Assembly: GCA_963281255.1 (NCBI GenBank) | Contig: OY725490.1 | Span: 1,922,001-1,986,000 of the forward strand | Source: Aphrocallistes beatrix | Lineage: Eukaryota > Porifera > Hexactinellida > Sceptrulophora > Aphrocallistidae | DNA: 64,000 bases | Direction: 5' to 3' | Part shown: in pieces, positions 32,527 through 46,084 of the stretch | Numbering within the stretch: the stretch's first letter is position 1 | Layout: each line of letters begins with the position of its first letter | Translations under genes and position numbers: made by a program | The notes under the pieces: generated by a model | Databases searched by the model: none | What the model saw: the letters and a program-made list of their open reading frames with translations, nothing else | Told to the model about the DNA's origin: nothing

Positions 32527-33292
32527 TATGTATATCTATATTAGGTGTTAAAAAGTGATAATATGTTTATCAGTTTCGCATGTCCAAATGAATACCAGAC
32601 ATTCAATGTGATTGGCCACTGATTAATTATATCAATAATGTCGTAGCTGATAGTAAACCTACTAAACCTATGGAATACTGATCTATTCAGATGTAACGTC
32701 TCTGAGAATATTGAATATCTGCAACAAGGTTCTAAAGGTTGATTTGTCAGACCATACGTATTACTCGAAAAGTATCCGGTCCTCGAATAATTTCCCCCTA
32801 ATGCGGGTACTGAACCCTCTTTACCTGACAGAAAGAAATTAATAGTATTATTTCCTTCTGTCATTTCTTAATTCACTCGTTTGATAAATTCATTGAAAAC
32901 TCCCTTAAATCTGAAATATTACTTTTCTTCAGGTGGTAAATGGGCCTAAAATTAATAACTCCGCTACTACTGGAGTAAAGCAGTATTCCTTAAGGGTGCA
33001 TATCTACCTCTAGACTGTAATGGCTATGTACTTCACCGCCAGAAAGCAACAAAGCTGATCTAAGGCAGACACAGCTTATTTTCATCTCACCGTAGTAATG
33101 ATTAATATCAACCTCAGATATCTGATACGGTAGAACAGTACACACTCGTAATACACTCTGTACCAATGATCGAAGAATCGTTAGGATTAGTGAAATAACA
33201 CTAATTCAAAGTGGAATTAATGATAATAAAATTGGAATGTTGGTTTTGAAGAGATTGGATTATATTTTTGGTGTTTGGATACAAATAATGAA

Positions 33293-33318
33293 GTGTTCGG
33301 ATTAACGAGGGTCTACTG
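33293..33318. mobile_element. Solo end of a pogo/Tigger-like element
   Basis: 'Tgttcggattaacgagggtctactg' is a Tigger-type terminal repeat. The sequence before it (33180-33290) resembles, inverted, 46320-46430, so both may be pieces of one longer element. Confidence 0.45.
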
Positions 33319-33349
33319 ACTGGTCACTCGAATGATCGCTTTGAGTATA

Positions 33350-33501
33350 CAGTCGACTCCGCTTAATCGGACCACTTTTGATAGGACCGGAATAGTTCTC
33401 ACACATATGCTAATACAAAATATTTTCGGTTAATAAGGTTCTCGATTAATCGGGCCAAAATGTCCTCTGACCGATGTGACCCTATTAAGCGGAGTCGACT
33501 G
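33350..33501. mobile_element. pogo/Tigger-like MITE, family 'CAGTCGACTCCGCTTAAT' (2)
   Basis: 152 bp, ends CAGTCGACTCCGCTTAATCGG and CCTATTAAGCGGAGTCGACTG, TA on both sides. Confidence 0.88.
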
Positions 33502-34204
33502 TAGTTTGATTCGGCTCAATTTTTCAGATTCAGATAGTTATTACATATTTTCTAAGATTAACATATTCATCACTGTCTCTGAAATGTATGTGGGGCGATT
33601 TGACTCAGACATTATAAACAGCTGTGTTACTTAATTAAGTATTAATACAGTGCTGCGTATCCCGAAAAATTCAATTATAATGATTAGGTAACCTAAATTC
33701 AAATATTTGAAATTAATTCATTTAATTAAAAGAATGCAAATGAAAGTACGCACTTCTTAGTAAAGGAATGATCATCTTTTCAGAGAAAGATTTTTAAAGA
33801 ATTGAAAGTTATTAATATTAATATTAAAAGTAAGTTGTATCCAATTCTTCCCAAATGTGTATGATAAGATGTAAAAATGCTGCAGCAGCAGTTAATACTA
33901 TTTTAGAATGTTCGGAAAATGCTGGAAAAATTCATCAGAATATACCATGAGGTGTCTAGACTAACGTAAATGTATAAATTTATTACCAAATTGGAATAAT
34001 TGGAATGTTCTTGCCATGGAGACGAATGGAACAGAGCAGAAATTCAAATCAGTGGAATATCATGGGTACTATAATTGTGGATCCACAAAGGTTCTTTTGC
34101 ATATTTTCATACGAATACACATACGTACATACATTCTTATGTATTATTGTGTAGCGAGAAAACCATATACTGTGACCATGCTCCTAATTAACATCGAACT
34201 TTCT

Positions 34205-34507
34205 TCTGAATAAACGGAGGGTTGAAAATTTTGAGGATTTAATAAACGGGGGAGGTTGGGGATTGAATTGAAATCGATTGATGTATTACATAGTAATACG
34301 TTTCATATTATCTAGAATAAGAATAAAATATTCTATGGAATTCAAGGAAGATAATTGATGTAGTAAATACGGTAAAAAGTTGTTTTGGATAAAACTTTCA
34401 AAGTCAATTTATTCAAAATTTAATAAACGGGGGAGGGGATTGGAATAAGCGAGGGGGTCGGAAGAAAATCTATGCGGGGGGCCCGTTTATTCGGACCCCT
34501 AGAGTAT
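34205..34507. mobile_element. DNA element 'TACTCTAGGGGTCCGAATAAACGGG'
   Basis: The left side carries 'gaataaacggaggg' and 'ataaacgggggagg'. The right end 'cccgtttattcggacccctagagta' is their inverse. The interior matches the spacer repeat at 5805-6085 and 28300-28560. Confidence 0.5.
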
Positions 34508-34689
34508 TTTAATAATGCTGTGGGGTAGGATGAAAGTAAAATTTTGTGTTTCAAAATGAGTCAAACTGAAATCAAAAACCTAAAAAGCGCTTAGAATACG
34601 CTTGGATAAACAGATTCTGAATAAGAAGAAACTTGACAAACATTTGCCAACAAATCCCTGCGTTGTACATGTATAAATGAAAATGTTGT

Positions 34690-34879
34690 TTGTATTATAA
34701 CTCGGATAAGACGTACCCCTTCGGAAAGGAATTATTAGTGCATACTACCCATAAGTACGTACTAACCGAGTTTGTAATACATACAAATCTATATTATAGA
34801 TGGATTTTGGTTCAGAAAAATGAGTACGTACTAAACCGAAGAACGTATTATCCGAGTACGTACTAACCGAGTTCTACTG
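34690..34879. mobile_element. pogo/Tigger-like MITE, family 'CAGTAGAACTCGGATAAGACG' (1)
   Basis: The left end is decayed (tataactcggataagacgtacccc); the right end CGTACTAACCGAGTTCTACTG is intact and followed by TA. Other copies are at 38179, 46085 and 57187. Confidence 0.75.
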
Positions 34880-37800
34880 TATAACATAATTTAATGCAAA
34901 TATACTTGGAAAAAAAACGAAAAAAAAGTCCTTGTTAAATTCAAGATAATTTTGGTTGGGTAGATGAGTTTGAGATAGAAAAGATGTAACATTCAAATCT
35001 AATCGTTTTAAGTCAATAACATTGTAGATGTGAGGTTCAACGTAATTGCATTAATTAACCAATCAAATCAGGTGTTCTAAATACAATGATTGTCTTTTGT
35101 CTTGAATAGATGGAAGTTTAGCCGAACTCGTCGAAGATTAACTCATCGGTGTAGAGCAAAATGGTCGATTAAGAAAACGGATCTTTGAACTCAATTTTCG
35201 TATTAACCGCGGTTATTCTAAATATCGAGTTATAACTGGTCTAGTAAGTTTATTGTGCATCCTCTCCAACCAATCAAACTGCACACATCACAGTTCAGAG
35301 AATCACCTGATCTCGTGAGGATGTGATTATTCGAACCCAGGTGCAAATAAATTCTTGGTCGAAACTAAGTTTATGTCTCAGAATCTAACGGATTTAGGGA
35401 CAAAAACTCTCCAAATTAAGATATTCTACAATTAAAACACTCACATATTCATCAATAATTCACTTATTCGCAAGCAGAAATACTCAGTGTGAATTCTACA
35501 GTGCTTTTTTACAACATCTGTGGCTATTACTGAATCATTTTACTGTCCACCTGTGTCCGTGATTAGCTGTATAGAAGTGAAATCTGGAAAATTCAGTCGC
35601 ACATCACACAGGTTATTTCCGCTGAGGCAATATTAGAAGAATTACTAAACGAGAATTTGAATGGTTTAATCAGATGTTTATAATTAGGGAGAGTAGCCTA
35701 GATAAGATTATATAATTCTGGGAATAATGGAAAGTGCTTCGATAATAAAGAAAGAGCTTCAGCGTATGGGATAAGCACTGCATATTATGGAGCATTCATG
35801 CTTGGTTAGAAGAGTGGGAGAGAGGTGAAACGGAAATAATACAACCGAGAATAATTAATAAGGTAGAGGGAAACTGTTCCATTGGTTTATCCAGTGTAAG
35901 TATAGTAGATAAGATTTATTACTTCACAAATCCAGTGAAATTTTGTTGTACAAATCTCACTTGTAAGATCAATTTCAGGTATTTACGTAGAGAAAAGAAG
36001 AGGCATTTGCAGCACTGCTCAACACTAATTTTACCTCACGAGGAGTTAGTTAAATATATGAATAACTAAATTTCTCACAGTCAGTTTCAAGATTAGTGTC
36101 CCTGTCATCGAAATAAATGACACAAGAATGGTAAGTCTGAGTTTTAGGTTTGCGTATTACAATACTATATGGACTTAAAAAGGTTGAGTTGAAGGCTTGC
36201 ATAATCATGTTCGTGGTAGCACGTATAGCACCTTTGAATATTCATATTTGTAATAATTGTGGGAGGTTCTGTGGAACTCTGGGATGGCGAAGTAGCCAAA
36301 AAAGGTCTACATTAATATTGTAATTCTGATTGGAATTTGATAAGAAATACGATTCCATTACATCTTGAAATTAGAGTTAGAATTAAGCTTAGATCCAGAC
36401 TATTGCAATAGAAAGTCAGATGAACTTCTAAATCCATGCAAACCTAATGATTACGCGGTGCGTGAGTTAATCACGCTGCTCCATCATGGCTGACGAGGAG
36501 ATTGAAACTATATTAAATATTGGAAGATAGACTTTTGAGCTTTTCTTAATACGCATTGATTTGAGGAAGATAATAGGTCAGAATAAGAAAGTTTCATTGC
36601 AAAACAATCCAACTATCATCTAATCACCATCCGACTAACTCCACCTGCTGTATACCCCAATATACCACTGACACTTATTTCATCGTGTGAGGAATTGTGC
36701 TGTGCAAATATCCGAACTCTAACATAACCAAAATATCCAATTTCAAAAGTGCACATCCACAGGGCGTTATAAGTGCATGCGTATCTATACCAGTGCACTT
36801 TGGTATTTGCATTATGCAGATGTATTACACAATAGTTCAGAGGACACAGAACTCAGCATTGCTTGAATTAGAAGTATGTTTGCTCCTGCACAGTTTGGTA
36901 GGGAAAGTACATTATAAACGGTTGTATCCACTGATTAGTAATATTACTCACATCTGTTGGCGAAGTACATAATTTGTCTTATTCGCGCTTACGCACTTAT
37001 TATGATTTCCTGAATAAAAGTGATTCAAATTTAGTCAATCTAATTTTAAATCGAACGTTAAGCACAGGTAATGGATTTTCAGAAAGCAATAGTAAGACAT
37101 GAATTCAGTGAGGATAAAAATAGAATTCTGGAAATAGTAACTCGCAAAAATATATATATCAAATTGCATTTTTTGATAAGTAAGTTTGATGAAGACATGT
37201 GGAAGAAAATATTATTCTGCATTTAATCTGATTATTCTGGCTCAAAGTCTAATCGCATATTGCATCATTCACAAACTACAAAAAAGTACCAAACAACTTT
37301 CCATAAAAATTATGTTCAGAAATTGCACGTGAAACCTGCAACAACAATAAACTCAATATTTACTCGCAATTTTATGAAAAAGGTTCGAATTCCATTGGAC
37401 AATCTTAGGTTCTGATAAATACTATTCTCATGTAGCAAGAATTCAAAAATAAGTTTTCTATCCAAGTTATTTCGCATAGTGTCAAAGTCTTTGTTGTTGT
37501 TATTTACTATGACCTAACACCATAATGTATTGTCAAAATTTGCCATTGAGTTGTCACATGCATCTTCGTTTGAAATTTAGAATTGACTTGGTAATGAACC
37601 CTAACACAATATGAATCCATCTCACTGCAACAAAAGATCAGATTACTTGACGTAACCCAAATAGTATAATAGGAAATAGTGTTGAACGATTATGAACAGA
37701 GTCCGCACTTTCAATAAAGATTATGAGAAGTGCATCAGAAGCAGATGGTGGTCTTCGATCTGTTATAATGTCAAATCGTTTGTTTAGTTCATTGACTTCC

Positions 37801-38178
37801 ATTTCAATACTGGCATCCTCACATATACTGATACCTCACTGAGAGATGTTTCATCAGATTTCATAATTTAATTTGAAAATATGTACAAAAAGATTATGAA
37901 AACATCAAAAAGATTGTTTACGCATTTTCCTGGCTTGAAATAAAAAGTGACATATTCGTAAATATTTTTGTACACAAGAAATCCCACAATCCAAGTAAAG
38001 TAAATATAGAATTGATGCAAGTGTTCCTGCTAAGAGCTTCTTCTAATGGCTGATACCTAGGTCAAGTCATTTGAGAGCTGTTCATACTCCAGGGTAGTAT
38101 ACAGCCTCCAGAGATACGCTCCTAATCTCAAACCCATACACTTTACACGCCTAAATCGATAGATAACATTATAACATA
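34880..38178. other. Gene-poor sequence, nothing supported
   Basis: AT-rich sequence with only short frames that lack a convincing start, splice context or protein character. I see no repeat with definable ends here. Confidence 0.5.
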
Positions 38179-38340
38179 CAGTAGAACTCGGATAAGACGT
38201 ACCCCTTCAGGAAGGAATTATTAGTACGGAATTATTAGTACTACATAGAAATCTATATTATAGATGGATTTTGGTTCAGAGAAATGAGTACGTACTAAAC
38301 CGAAGAACGTATTATCCGAGTACTAACCGAGTTCTACTTT
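38179..38340. mobile_element. pogo/Tigger-like MITE, family 'CAGTAGAACTCGGATAAGACG' (2)
   Basis: Left end CAGTAGAACTCGGATAAGACG is complete after TA. The right end 'ccgagttctacttta' has one changed base. Confidence 0.8.
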
Positions 38341-38499
38341 ATATGGGTAAATTGGTTAATATTCTAAATATTCACGCTCCTAAACACTTTCGGGATTAAA
38401 ATCATACGCCTAAAGGAGCGTCTCGCGCTTCTAGATAATCTCTTGGGACTCCATCTTATTTAAGTTCATAGCAAGTAAAAAGCATACCAACTGTTAGTT

Positions 38500-38690
38500 T
38501 TTAGCGGGACGTCCGATTTTACACTCTTCTATTGAGCTATTCATGAGTGTCCCGCTTTTACATGAAATGTCCCCATTATGTCCTGATTTTTTGATCCTGT
38601 CTAATACTTTTCTATTCCGTCCCGCCATGTCCCGCGGAAATCAACGCCGCGTCCCGCTTTTATCATGGCTCAAGCTGGCATGCATGAATA
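38500..38690. repeat. Dispersed repeat 'GTCCCGCCATGTCCCGC'
   Basis: It contains 'ccgccatgtcccgc' and 'catggctcaagctggcatg', also present in all three NHL introns (about 1883-1990, 14706-14860 and 24045-24160). Ends are not clear. This is the only copy outside the array that I noticed. Confidence 0.6.
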
Positions 38691-38699
38691 AGTAAAAAA

Positions 38700-40612
38700 G
38701 CTACGTTTCTCATCAGAACCTTTGTTTCCTATCTCAGGGACTCATCAAGAAGATAATACTTGATTGCAGAACTCGGAACTACTATGTTAGGTTCTGTATA
38801 TGGTTCATCCCATGAACTGCATTATGAGCTTCATATTCACCGTAAAATCGCTTTCTTGCCTTAGCAATGTACCACATCGTAATGAGTATGGTCCTGCCAT
38901 GTATATGGGATATAATTTGAAGAAATAATAGGACTTTAGTATTAGTTTAAGTTTAGAGAGGGAAATGGGTCTATAAGATTGGCTGATGTGAGATCTAATA
39001 TTTGGGAGTTCTTGGTTATTTTGTATCTACTAAGTAATATCATTTTCAAATGATAATTTTGTAAATGTGTGAACTCTTATGAAATCACAGAAAAAATAAA
39101 GTCTTACAAAGTTTATTAATGCAACAACAATAATTCAACAATTCATATAATTAGTTACAACAGAGTTAATGAAATGACACTGCAGTCTAGGAAAAAGTTG
39201 AGTAAACTCGTATCAAAAACTGTGAATAAAGGTCTTGTAATTCAGTGCGAGAAATTATAATTAACCAATCAGTGACAAAGTCTTCCAATGCAGTGATATA
39301 ATTACCCTACCTAAATCGTAACACCATATATGGATTGGAAAATCTATACAAATAACTCGATCAATTTACTCACATAGAAGTCTAATGTTAAAGACATTGA
39401 ACTGTCGCGTTAAGAACTATCTAATACGGCCAAATGGTTTCTCTATTAGTTCTGTATTCAGTTCGGAATCCATGCAAACTGGTGTAAGCCTAGGTTATAA
39501 TTAAGTTGACACAGTGATATGACATAGCTATCATGTGCTTATTTCGAAAAACATGAACTTTCCTCTGTGGACATCAGCTATAGTAATGGGTCATTTGAAT
39601 TACCGCTGTGGCAAGAATCACCATTAATGTCAATGCCCATTTTCACGTCCTAAGTATCATAATGTTATTTGGTCTCTAATAAAAATTTCCAGAATAACGA
39701 CCAAATTTCGAGTAAAGAAAAAAACATAAGTAAATATTCAATTTTAGATGTGTGAGGTATCAGTGAGGAAAGAAGGAAACATGGCTTTGGTTTTGCTGCT
39801 ATAAAATTATTCTGTCTGTACCAGTAGCTAAGAGCAACTATCTGATAGTCGTAGTGAGGTCATACCATTGGGTAATGTTCAGTAAAGCTACGTGAATGAT
39901 GTTCAAATACGTCGTTCATTCTCATCCAATCAAGCGATAGTACCGCATTTAAAACTAACCCACAACACTAAAGTTAAAATAATATCACCCACTATACGTA
40001 CTTAAGTAATTAAAGTTTGAGGTTAGTTGAAAGTCAGCTGATTTATTCTAGGATATACTAAAAATAGTTTGAACTAATATTAAATCTTAGTCCAGGGGTA
40101 TTGTGTTTCAAAAGTATTTACAAAAATTTTAACAAAGTATAATTCAGCAGGTTCACCAACCTTATTTTGCTCTTTCGAAATATTTGGTGCATAACAACAT
40201 GATTAAGAACATGGAATGCATGATATGTTTAATTAAGAAGGTATGGAATGCATGATATGTTTAAGATAAGGAATGAATGATAACTTATGAACGTGCCATG
40301 TCAGGCTCTGCACGTGCAAGTATATTTGGATCAGATGTTAATGTGGTTACACAATATTCCACACCTGAAGATTGAACAGATACTTTAAAACCAAATTATC
40401 GCTGGAAACTACATTCTAAATACCTGGTAGACATTATACCCATACTCTCTATGCTGGGAAATGCTTCATGAATAATTATTTCTGGTAATCATCGATTTGC
40501 ATATCAATAATGTCTGACCGAATTTAGAATTGGGAAAGTCATATTTATGCGATAAGACTCTACTGAAAGTATTTAAGACAAAAAATGAAAAATGATAGTT
40601 TTACTGCGGTTC
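38700..40612. other. Gene-poor sequence, nothing supported
   Basis: AT-rich DNA with a 30-bp local duplication at about 40205-40260 ('gaatgcatgatatgtttaa' twice). No coding region, RNA gene or element ends were recognised. Confidence 0.5.
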
Positions 40613-40620
40613 CTCTAGAA

Positions 40621-40785
40621 CAGGGCTGTCCAACTATATTTACTTCGGGCCGCAACTGCTTCATACCATTTAGTGGCGGGCCGCAATACAGGGGCGTGCA
40701 CTCGGGATGGGTATGGATAGAGGCATTTTGGACGCAACGCGGGCCGCACAAAGCAAGGCCGCGGGCCGCCTGTTGGACAGCGCTG
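40621..40785. mobile_element. hAT-like MITE, family 4, GC-rich
   Basis: 165 bp, ends CAGGGCTGTCCAACTAT and GTTGGACAGCGCTG, with a perfect 8-bp target duplication CTCTAGAA (40613-40620 and 40786-40793). Internal 'cgggccgc' words resemble family 3 at 16400. Confidence 0.9.
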
Positions 40786-40892
40786 CTCTAGAACTAGAAC
40801 TTTGTGGTAGTGTACTCGGAGGTTGTACGTAACACAAAAAGTTATTTGGAAACATTTGTAAAAAGATACTACTACTTGAGAAGGATAAAATA

Positions 40893-41033
40893 CAGTGGGA
40901 ACTCGATTATCCAGGAAGTAGGACTGGCCCCACTACAGCTTATCCGCAGTATCCGAACCTTCGATTATCCAAACTTTCCATTTCCCGGTCTCTGGCAATT
41001 GGGATAATCAAGGATATTTTCCTGTACTCCGAA
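40893..41033. mobile_element. Decayed pogo/Tigger-like MITE
   Basis: The left end CAGTGGGAACTCGATTATCC follows TA. The right side 'gggataatcaaggatattttcctgta' is a worn inverse of it. Confidence 0.55.
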
Positions 41034-41071
41034 TAACACAAACAATACACATGCTTGGACCAAGGATTCAT

Positions 41072-41228
41072 CTAGGCGCGTAAATTTAAATCAATAAGAT
41101 CTAGGCGCGTAAATTTAAATCAATACAGATCTAGGCGCGTAAATTTAAATCAATACAGATCTAGGCGCGTAAATTTAAATCAATACAGATCTAGGCGCGT
41201 AAATTTAAATCAATACAGATCTAGGCGC
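41072..41228. repeat. 30-bp minisatellite, five copies plus a partial one
   Basis: The unit CTAGGCGCGTAAATTTAAAT followed by CAATACAGAT starts at 41072, 41101, 41131, 41161 and 41191, with a partial copy at 41221. The first unit lacks one base; the others are identical, a sign of recent expansion or of an assembly-collapsed array. Confidence 0.95.
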
Positions 41229-42294
41229 GCGAAAATTTGCCTAAACTCCTATATCGTAATATTAAATCAAAGCCGTGGCCACCAGGTGTGAAGTGGTCAG
41301 TTTGAAACCCGTCCGATCCTACAAAATGGTCCCTTTTGAGGCTAAATTGGTCAAAAATGGTCAGGTTGAAACCGGAACAATCGGAGCGGTGGTTACGGCT
41401 CTGCAAATGCCTAGGCTAGCCGCTGGAAATAATCAGAGGGATGTTAGGCACATATCCAAACAGCCGTGATGAAGTTCTGCTTTTGGAAATTATTACCAAA
41501 TTCCAAGAAATTAAGTTAAATTTACTGCTGAAATCTCGAAAATATTCGACTGTAAAATCGCCTGTCAGACTCTTTAGTAAGATTCTCAATAAAAATAGAA
41601 TTATCCCTCAACACAGATTCATCAATCTGTGATTCTATCTCATTGACGCACCACACAACCTGCACATACACACAATCTCCACTGCACAGCTCATACATTG
41701 TGGTTTGCCACATAAGCAACTTTCCTTGGTTGACGTGAACTAGCAAAAACCGCATGTATGACCGAACTCTCCATCTAAAATCGTATAAAGTAATTACAGA
41801 CACATTCTGAGTCATAACTCAGTCAATTCAAATTCGTTTACATTATAATTGGTTGCAATCAATGCACGAGACCTCAATGACATCGAATGAACTCAGCCAA
41901 ATAACCACTTGATTATAGACAATAAATTATTCAATTTAGCTGCTGTGTTTACGTATTAAATTGATAAATTCATAATTGTGTTTGAGGATAAAGTAGTTTC
42001 ATATAAATATTATTCAAAAAACAGTAGCATCAATTTGGTTTCAAACATTCACACTTGCTAGGTAGACATGTATGCTGTGTTACGTTGTAAAGAGCTATTG
42101 TCACATCGGTTACCAGTTTTGATCTTAAACATTAAAGGTTATTTATCCGTTTAGGAGTTTAGTTGGAAAATAATTTTCAATTGAAAACGTAATTAACAGT
42201 TTTTAAACAATAGAACTGGTTTGACGTCATTCGTAGATTTACTATATTGGAGAATTGCTGCAGTGTATTTGTAGGATTGTATAGCTTATAATAA
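41229..42294. other. Gene-poor sequence, nothing supported
   Basis: A 97-residue minus-strand frame (41522-41815) and a 64-residue plus-strand frame (41275-41469) occur, but neither shows recognisable protein features. I do not call a gene. Confidence 0.4.
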
Positions 42295-42703
42295 CAGTCG
42301 ACTTCGCTTAATAGGGTCACATCGGTCCGAGTACATATTGCCCCGATTAAGCGGAGAAACCTATTACCGTAAACTGGGGCGACTTTGGCCCTAAGAGGTG
42401 ACTTTGTCCTACAATAGCAATTTCAATAAAATATACTTCAACTTAGAAATATTGCAGTTTAAATATCTTTGGATATATTGAGAGTTTCATTCAACATATT
42501 ATCAATGTGATTACATTGATCCATAAGTTTGAGTATATTTTATTAAAATTGCTATTGTGGGACAAAGTCGCCCCAGTTTACGGTAACCGAAAATATTTTG
42601 TTTATTAGCTTCTATGTGTGAGAGCCATTCCGGTCCTGCCAAAAGTGTCCCGATTAAGCGGTTGACCCGATTAAACAGTGACCCTATTAAGCGGAGCGAC
42701 TAT
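42295..42703. mobile_element. pogo/Tigger-like MITE, family 'CAGTCGACTCCGCTTAAT' (3), with nested MITE
   Basis: Left end CAGTCGACTTCGCTTAATAGG, right end 'cctattaagcggagcgact', slightly worn. Interrupted at 42367-42583 by a different element; without it the interior continues 'cctatta|accgaaaatattttg' as in the other copies. Confidence 0.85.
42367..42583. mobile_element. Nested MITE 'CCGTAAACTGGGGCGACTTTG'
   Basis: 217 bp with inverted ends CCGTAAACTGGGGCGACTTTG and CAAAGTCGCCCCAGTTTACGG and a TA duplication (42365-42366 and 42584-42585). The arms remain similar for about 60 bases. It must be younger than its host element. Confidence 0.9.
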
Positions 42704-42705
42704 GG

Positions 42706-45574
42706 CTACTTATCAACAGTAGTTTAGCCAAGGCTAAACTTTTGGTTGTGTTCTGTCAACTTGAGGTGGTGCATATATAATTGAATGTGGCAATCGTTAC
42801 GCAAGCCTTGCAACTCTCCAATCTCATCGTATCACACAACTAAACAAGATCTCACTACAAATAGGTAGGCGTAAAGTGGTCTCAAGATTGCACTTGCTAA
42901 GGTGACAGGTGGCATCATCTTTGGTTGCGTGCAATATTTATAAAACGCGTGATGTGCATAGAAATCGGTGGTGGTGCGTTTGCTTATCAGTGAATAATAA
43001 TATTGTACACATTTTGGGCAGATCTTGGCAAATCTTAAGATTATAGTTTCAATTGTTGAGAAGATTTAAAGTATTTTGCAAAAATTTTGCTTAGGAATGT
43101 TATATCTTTATTAATTGGTTACACTCGTCATATTTCGGTAATATATTATAATATATATTATTAATTACAGATCATTTTTAGTAACAACTCTAGTATATCC
43201 ACATACATACATATCTGTAATGATAAACTGCTCAAAATTTATAGTTAATATTGCAACCAATAGTTATTTCTCGATATAAGCTGGTAAAGTGTACTACATT
43301 AACTGAGAAATTAATTTTACAAAATTCTTTACAAAAAATATTGCAAAGAATAAACTTAATCTGAAAGGAAATTAATAATCAATTCAAGTTCCAATGGAAA
43401 TGCTCCCTAACCTTTTGCACAGTTGTTGTCAACCAATGAAACCATAGATTAAGTTTAAAATGTTCTCGTTAAAAACTAATTAAGAGATGCATTTGATTGA
43501 TTGGAATGTGGAAACAGACTGGCAAGTATTTCCCGCACATACTTATAGAATAACTTCACAGAATATCAGCTGTTCAAGAGCTGAGAGGGCTCAGGATTGG
43601 ATAATATTATTTCGGACATTTGCATTTGAACTACTGTATAGAGATAATAAGTTTCAACCAATTAGCTATCAGGAGCATACGCTTATGCTGTTATCAATAC
43701 GAGATAATGATTTTATTTTGGCTACACTACTTGTATGATACACAGTTCTCCATAAAAGTATACATTCTGTCTGGAATCACATTCCCATGGGTATAATAAA
43801 CCTAACGGAAGTATCTTTTATACCTAACTACACAGCTGTTTGATACAATGTATGTATTGCAATCACATATTCTAAGCTTGACCCTATATCTCACATCCTG
43901 CATTCTCCCACTCTATTCCCATGAACTTCAACTCAGGAGATGATCCATTACAGTCTATACACTAAAAACTGTAATACAATTAAGTGAACTCACATCCTTC
44001 TCGTTACCTAATACAACTAACTATATTACTCAATAGTAATCTGATCAGTAGATACCATAGTATGATAGGAACAGAGTTCAGATACTATCAAGACCTGCTC
44101 TACAAGACCCATGTATGGGCAAATACACTAATAATTATACTGTATAGTATACTAATACACGCCCATTAAGTTTCACTTGCTATCACACCTGTTAATACAC
44201 TGATATATAATACTTCGCTCAACCCTAACATAACTTTATCATATGTTAATCTGGTAGTAGCCTTTGAAATCCGTGACGAGTTCATCGTCAACTTTCATGA
44301 CAATATCAGGTGGTGCTTACATTATAGATCTAGGTTTTAAATATATGTACACGTGTTGAAAATCTATGATTGATGCTAACTCTTTGATCTGTGTTTGTGA
44401 AAATAGCCAAGTCAATGTGTGATACTAACAAGTTTTCTAGACAACTCGGACAACTTCAAAAGTTCACTTTCAACTAATTGGGTCATTAAGACTTCATTAC
44501 GCAATTAAATTCTATTGAAACTGCAACATCTTGTAATTTACTAATCATAATATACGTATAGTTAGCATGTCCACTACTGCTGTGTTCAAATCATTTCAAT
44601 ACGAAAGTTTTATTTACATTAACAACACCGATTAAGCTAAGTAGTCAAAACATGAACTTTGTGCAGACACGAATAAAATTTCCGAACTATAAAAAATGAA
44701 AAAATTTGAGGCCATACAAATTTGTCTTCTGTTCTCAACTCAATTATAATGCAAATCAGTCACACGAACAAACACAATCACACAAGTAAACTCTATTTGA
44801 TTGGTCAATGGATTATTCCCTTATAATTATACAAATTTATACAAAAAATATTAATAGAATGAAAATACTATATCTAAGTCTTCGTGGGAGACCTTAGTAC
44901 TTAAAGGACAAATATTTAGAGATCGTTGTAATAAAACTCAACATTGGCTTCTTTAATTTAATGTTATCATAAGCACATAACAAAATTATGTTTGAATTAA
45001 AAAAAAGAGTTTTTGAAGGATTTCTAAACGATGCACTGCCATCAAGTTTATAATGGGGTTATAATACTATGAGCGAACAACTGCAATTAAACGAAGACAA
45101 TTCTGAAGCAGATACGTTGAATTACCCTTTCAACCTGATGTTCAGGAATATATGAGAAATAAACGCAGAAAATGAAATATTACTAATTTACCTATACATT
45201 AATGCCCAGTGTTCATTATGGTTTGAAAGTCAGGTGATTTTCAGGATGACTCTATGTGTTCATCAAACCTAACTTCATCCATATATTGATGTGTCAACAC
45301 CATTAGGTATGATGTAGTAATGTGAAACCATTAATAATGTAAATATGTCCGAGTTTGAAAGTGTGACTAACCGAGAAATTTATTCAACTGTGATGGTTAC
45401 AGGTGCATTGAAATTGACAAGTATCATTACACACAGAAGCGTCAGATAGGCAAAAGTACAGATGTGGAATTGCCATGTTGAATATTCACTAGATTATGAC
45501 CAAAAAGTAGACCGAAAAATTCTGGGTAATCATTCTGATTTCATATATCGAGATTCGTATACCAAAGTAAACTA
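42706..45574. other. Gene-poor sequence, nothing supported
   Basis: Only one frame starts cleanly with ATG (43487-43738, 83 residues). It has no recognised motif, no homologue in the window and no promoter I can point to. Otherwise featureless AT-rich DNA. Confidence 0.45.
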
Positions 45575-45965
45575 CCGTCTTACCGGAATAAGCGCCGGGG
45601 GTTAGATAAGATGCGAACATTTTAAGGTAGTAAACCATTTGTTATCAGTGTTTCTCTCAGGATAATTGGAAAGCGCTCTAATTTTGCAATTTTTGTGCGG
45701 TTTATTCGGGTAAATTGCATTATTTAACAACAAAATCGCGTTATCCGACAAGCTAAGCAGGCTAAATAGCGCTCGGCGGGAAACACTGTTTGTCATGGCT
45801 AGTTGTATGTATTAATACTCTTAGTGATTAGTAATGAGATTGGAAATCGTTTATCTCTTCCAAATGTGACTGTTTTTCAACCGATACGGCGCTTTAAATT
45901 TTTGAACTCCGGGGGGTATTTGAGCGCGAAAAAATAAGCGCCGGGCCTTATTCAGGGAAAGACGG
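45575..45965. mobile_element. MITE 'CCGTCTTACCGGAATAAGCGCC', 391 bp
   Basis: Ends CCGTCTTACCGGAATAAGCGCC and GGCCTTATTCAGGGAAAGACGG with TA on both sides. A second, inverted and shorter copy is at 58148-58377. The 64-residue minus-strand frame inside is not conserved. Confidence 0.8.
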
Positions 45966-46084
45966 TATTGGCATACGTATCTTCACAGAAATTCAAATTC
46001 AATTCTCTCCTTTTAATTCTAGTCAGGACACTTTACACTTTTTCGAGCAAATCGTTGCTAATTCGAACACTATAAAGTATTATA

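Noticed and set aside
41072..41228. CRISPR-like array
   Set aside because: Units follow each other without spacers in a eukaryotic context; it is a minisatellite.
43487..43738. 83-residue plus-strand frame
   Set aside because: It has no recognised motif, no homologue in the window and no promoter or poly(A) support. Length is within chance for this base composition and window size.
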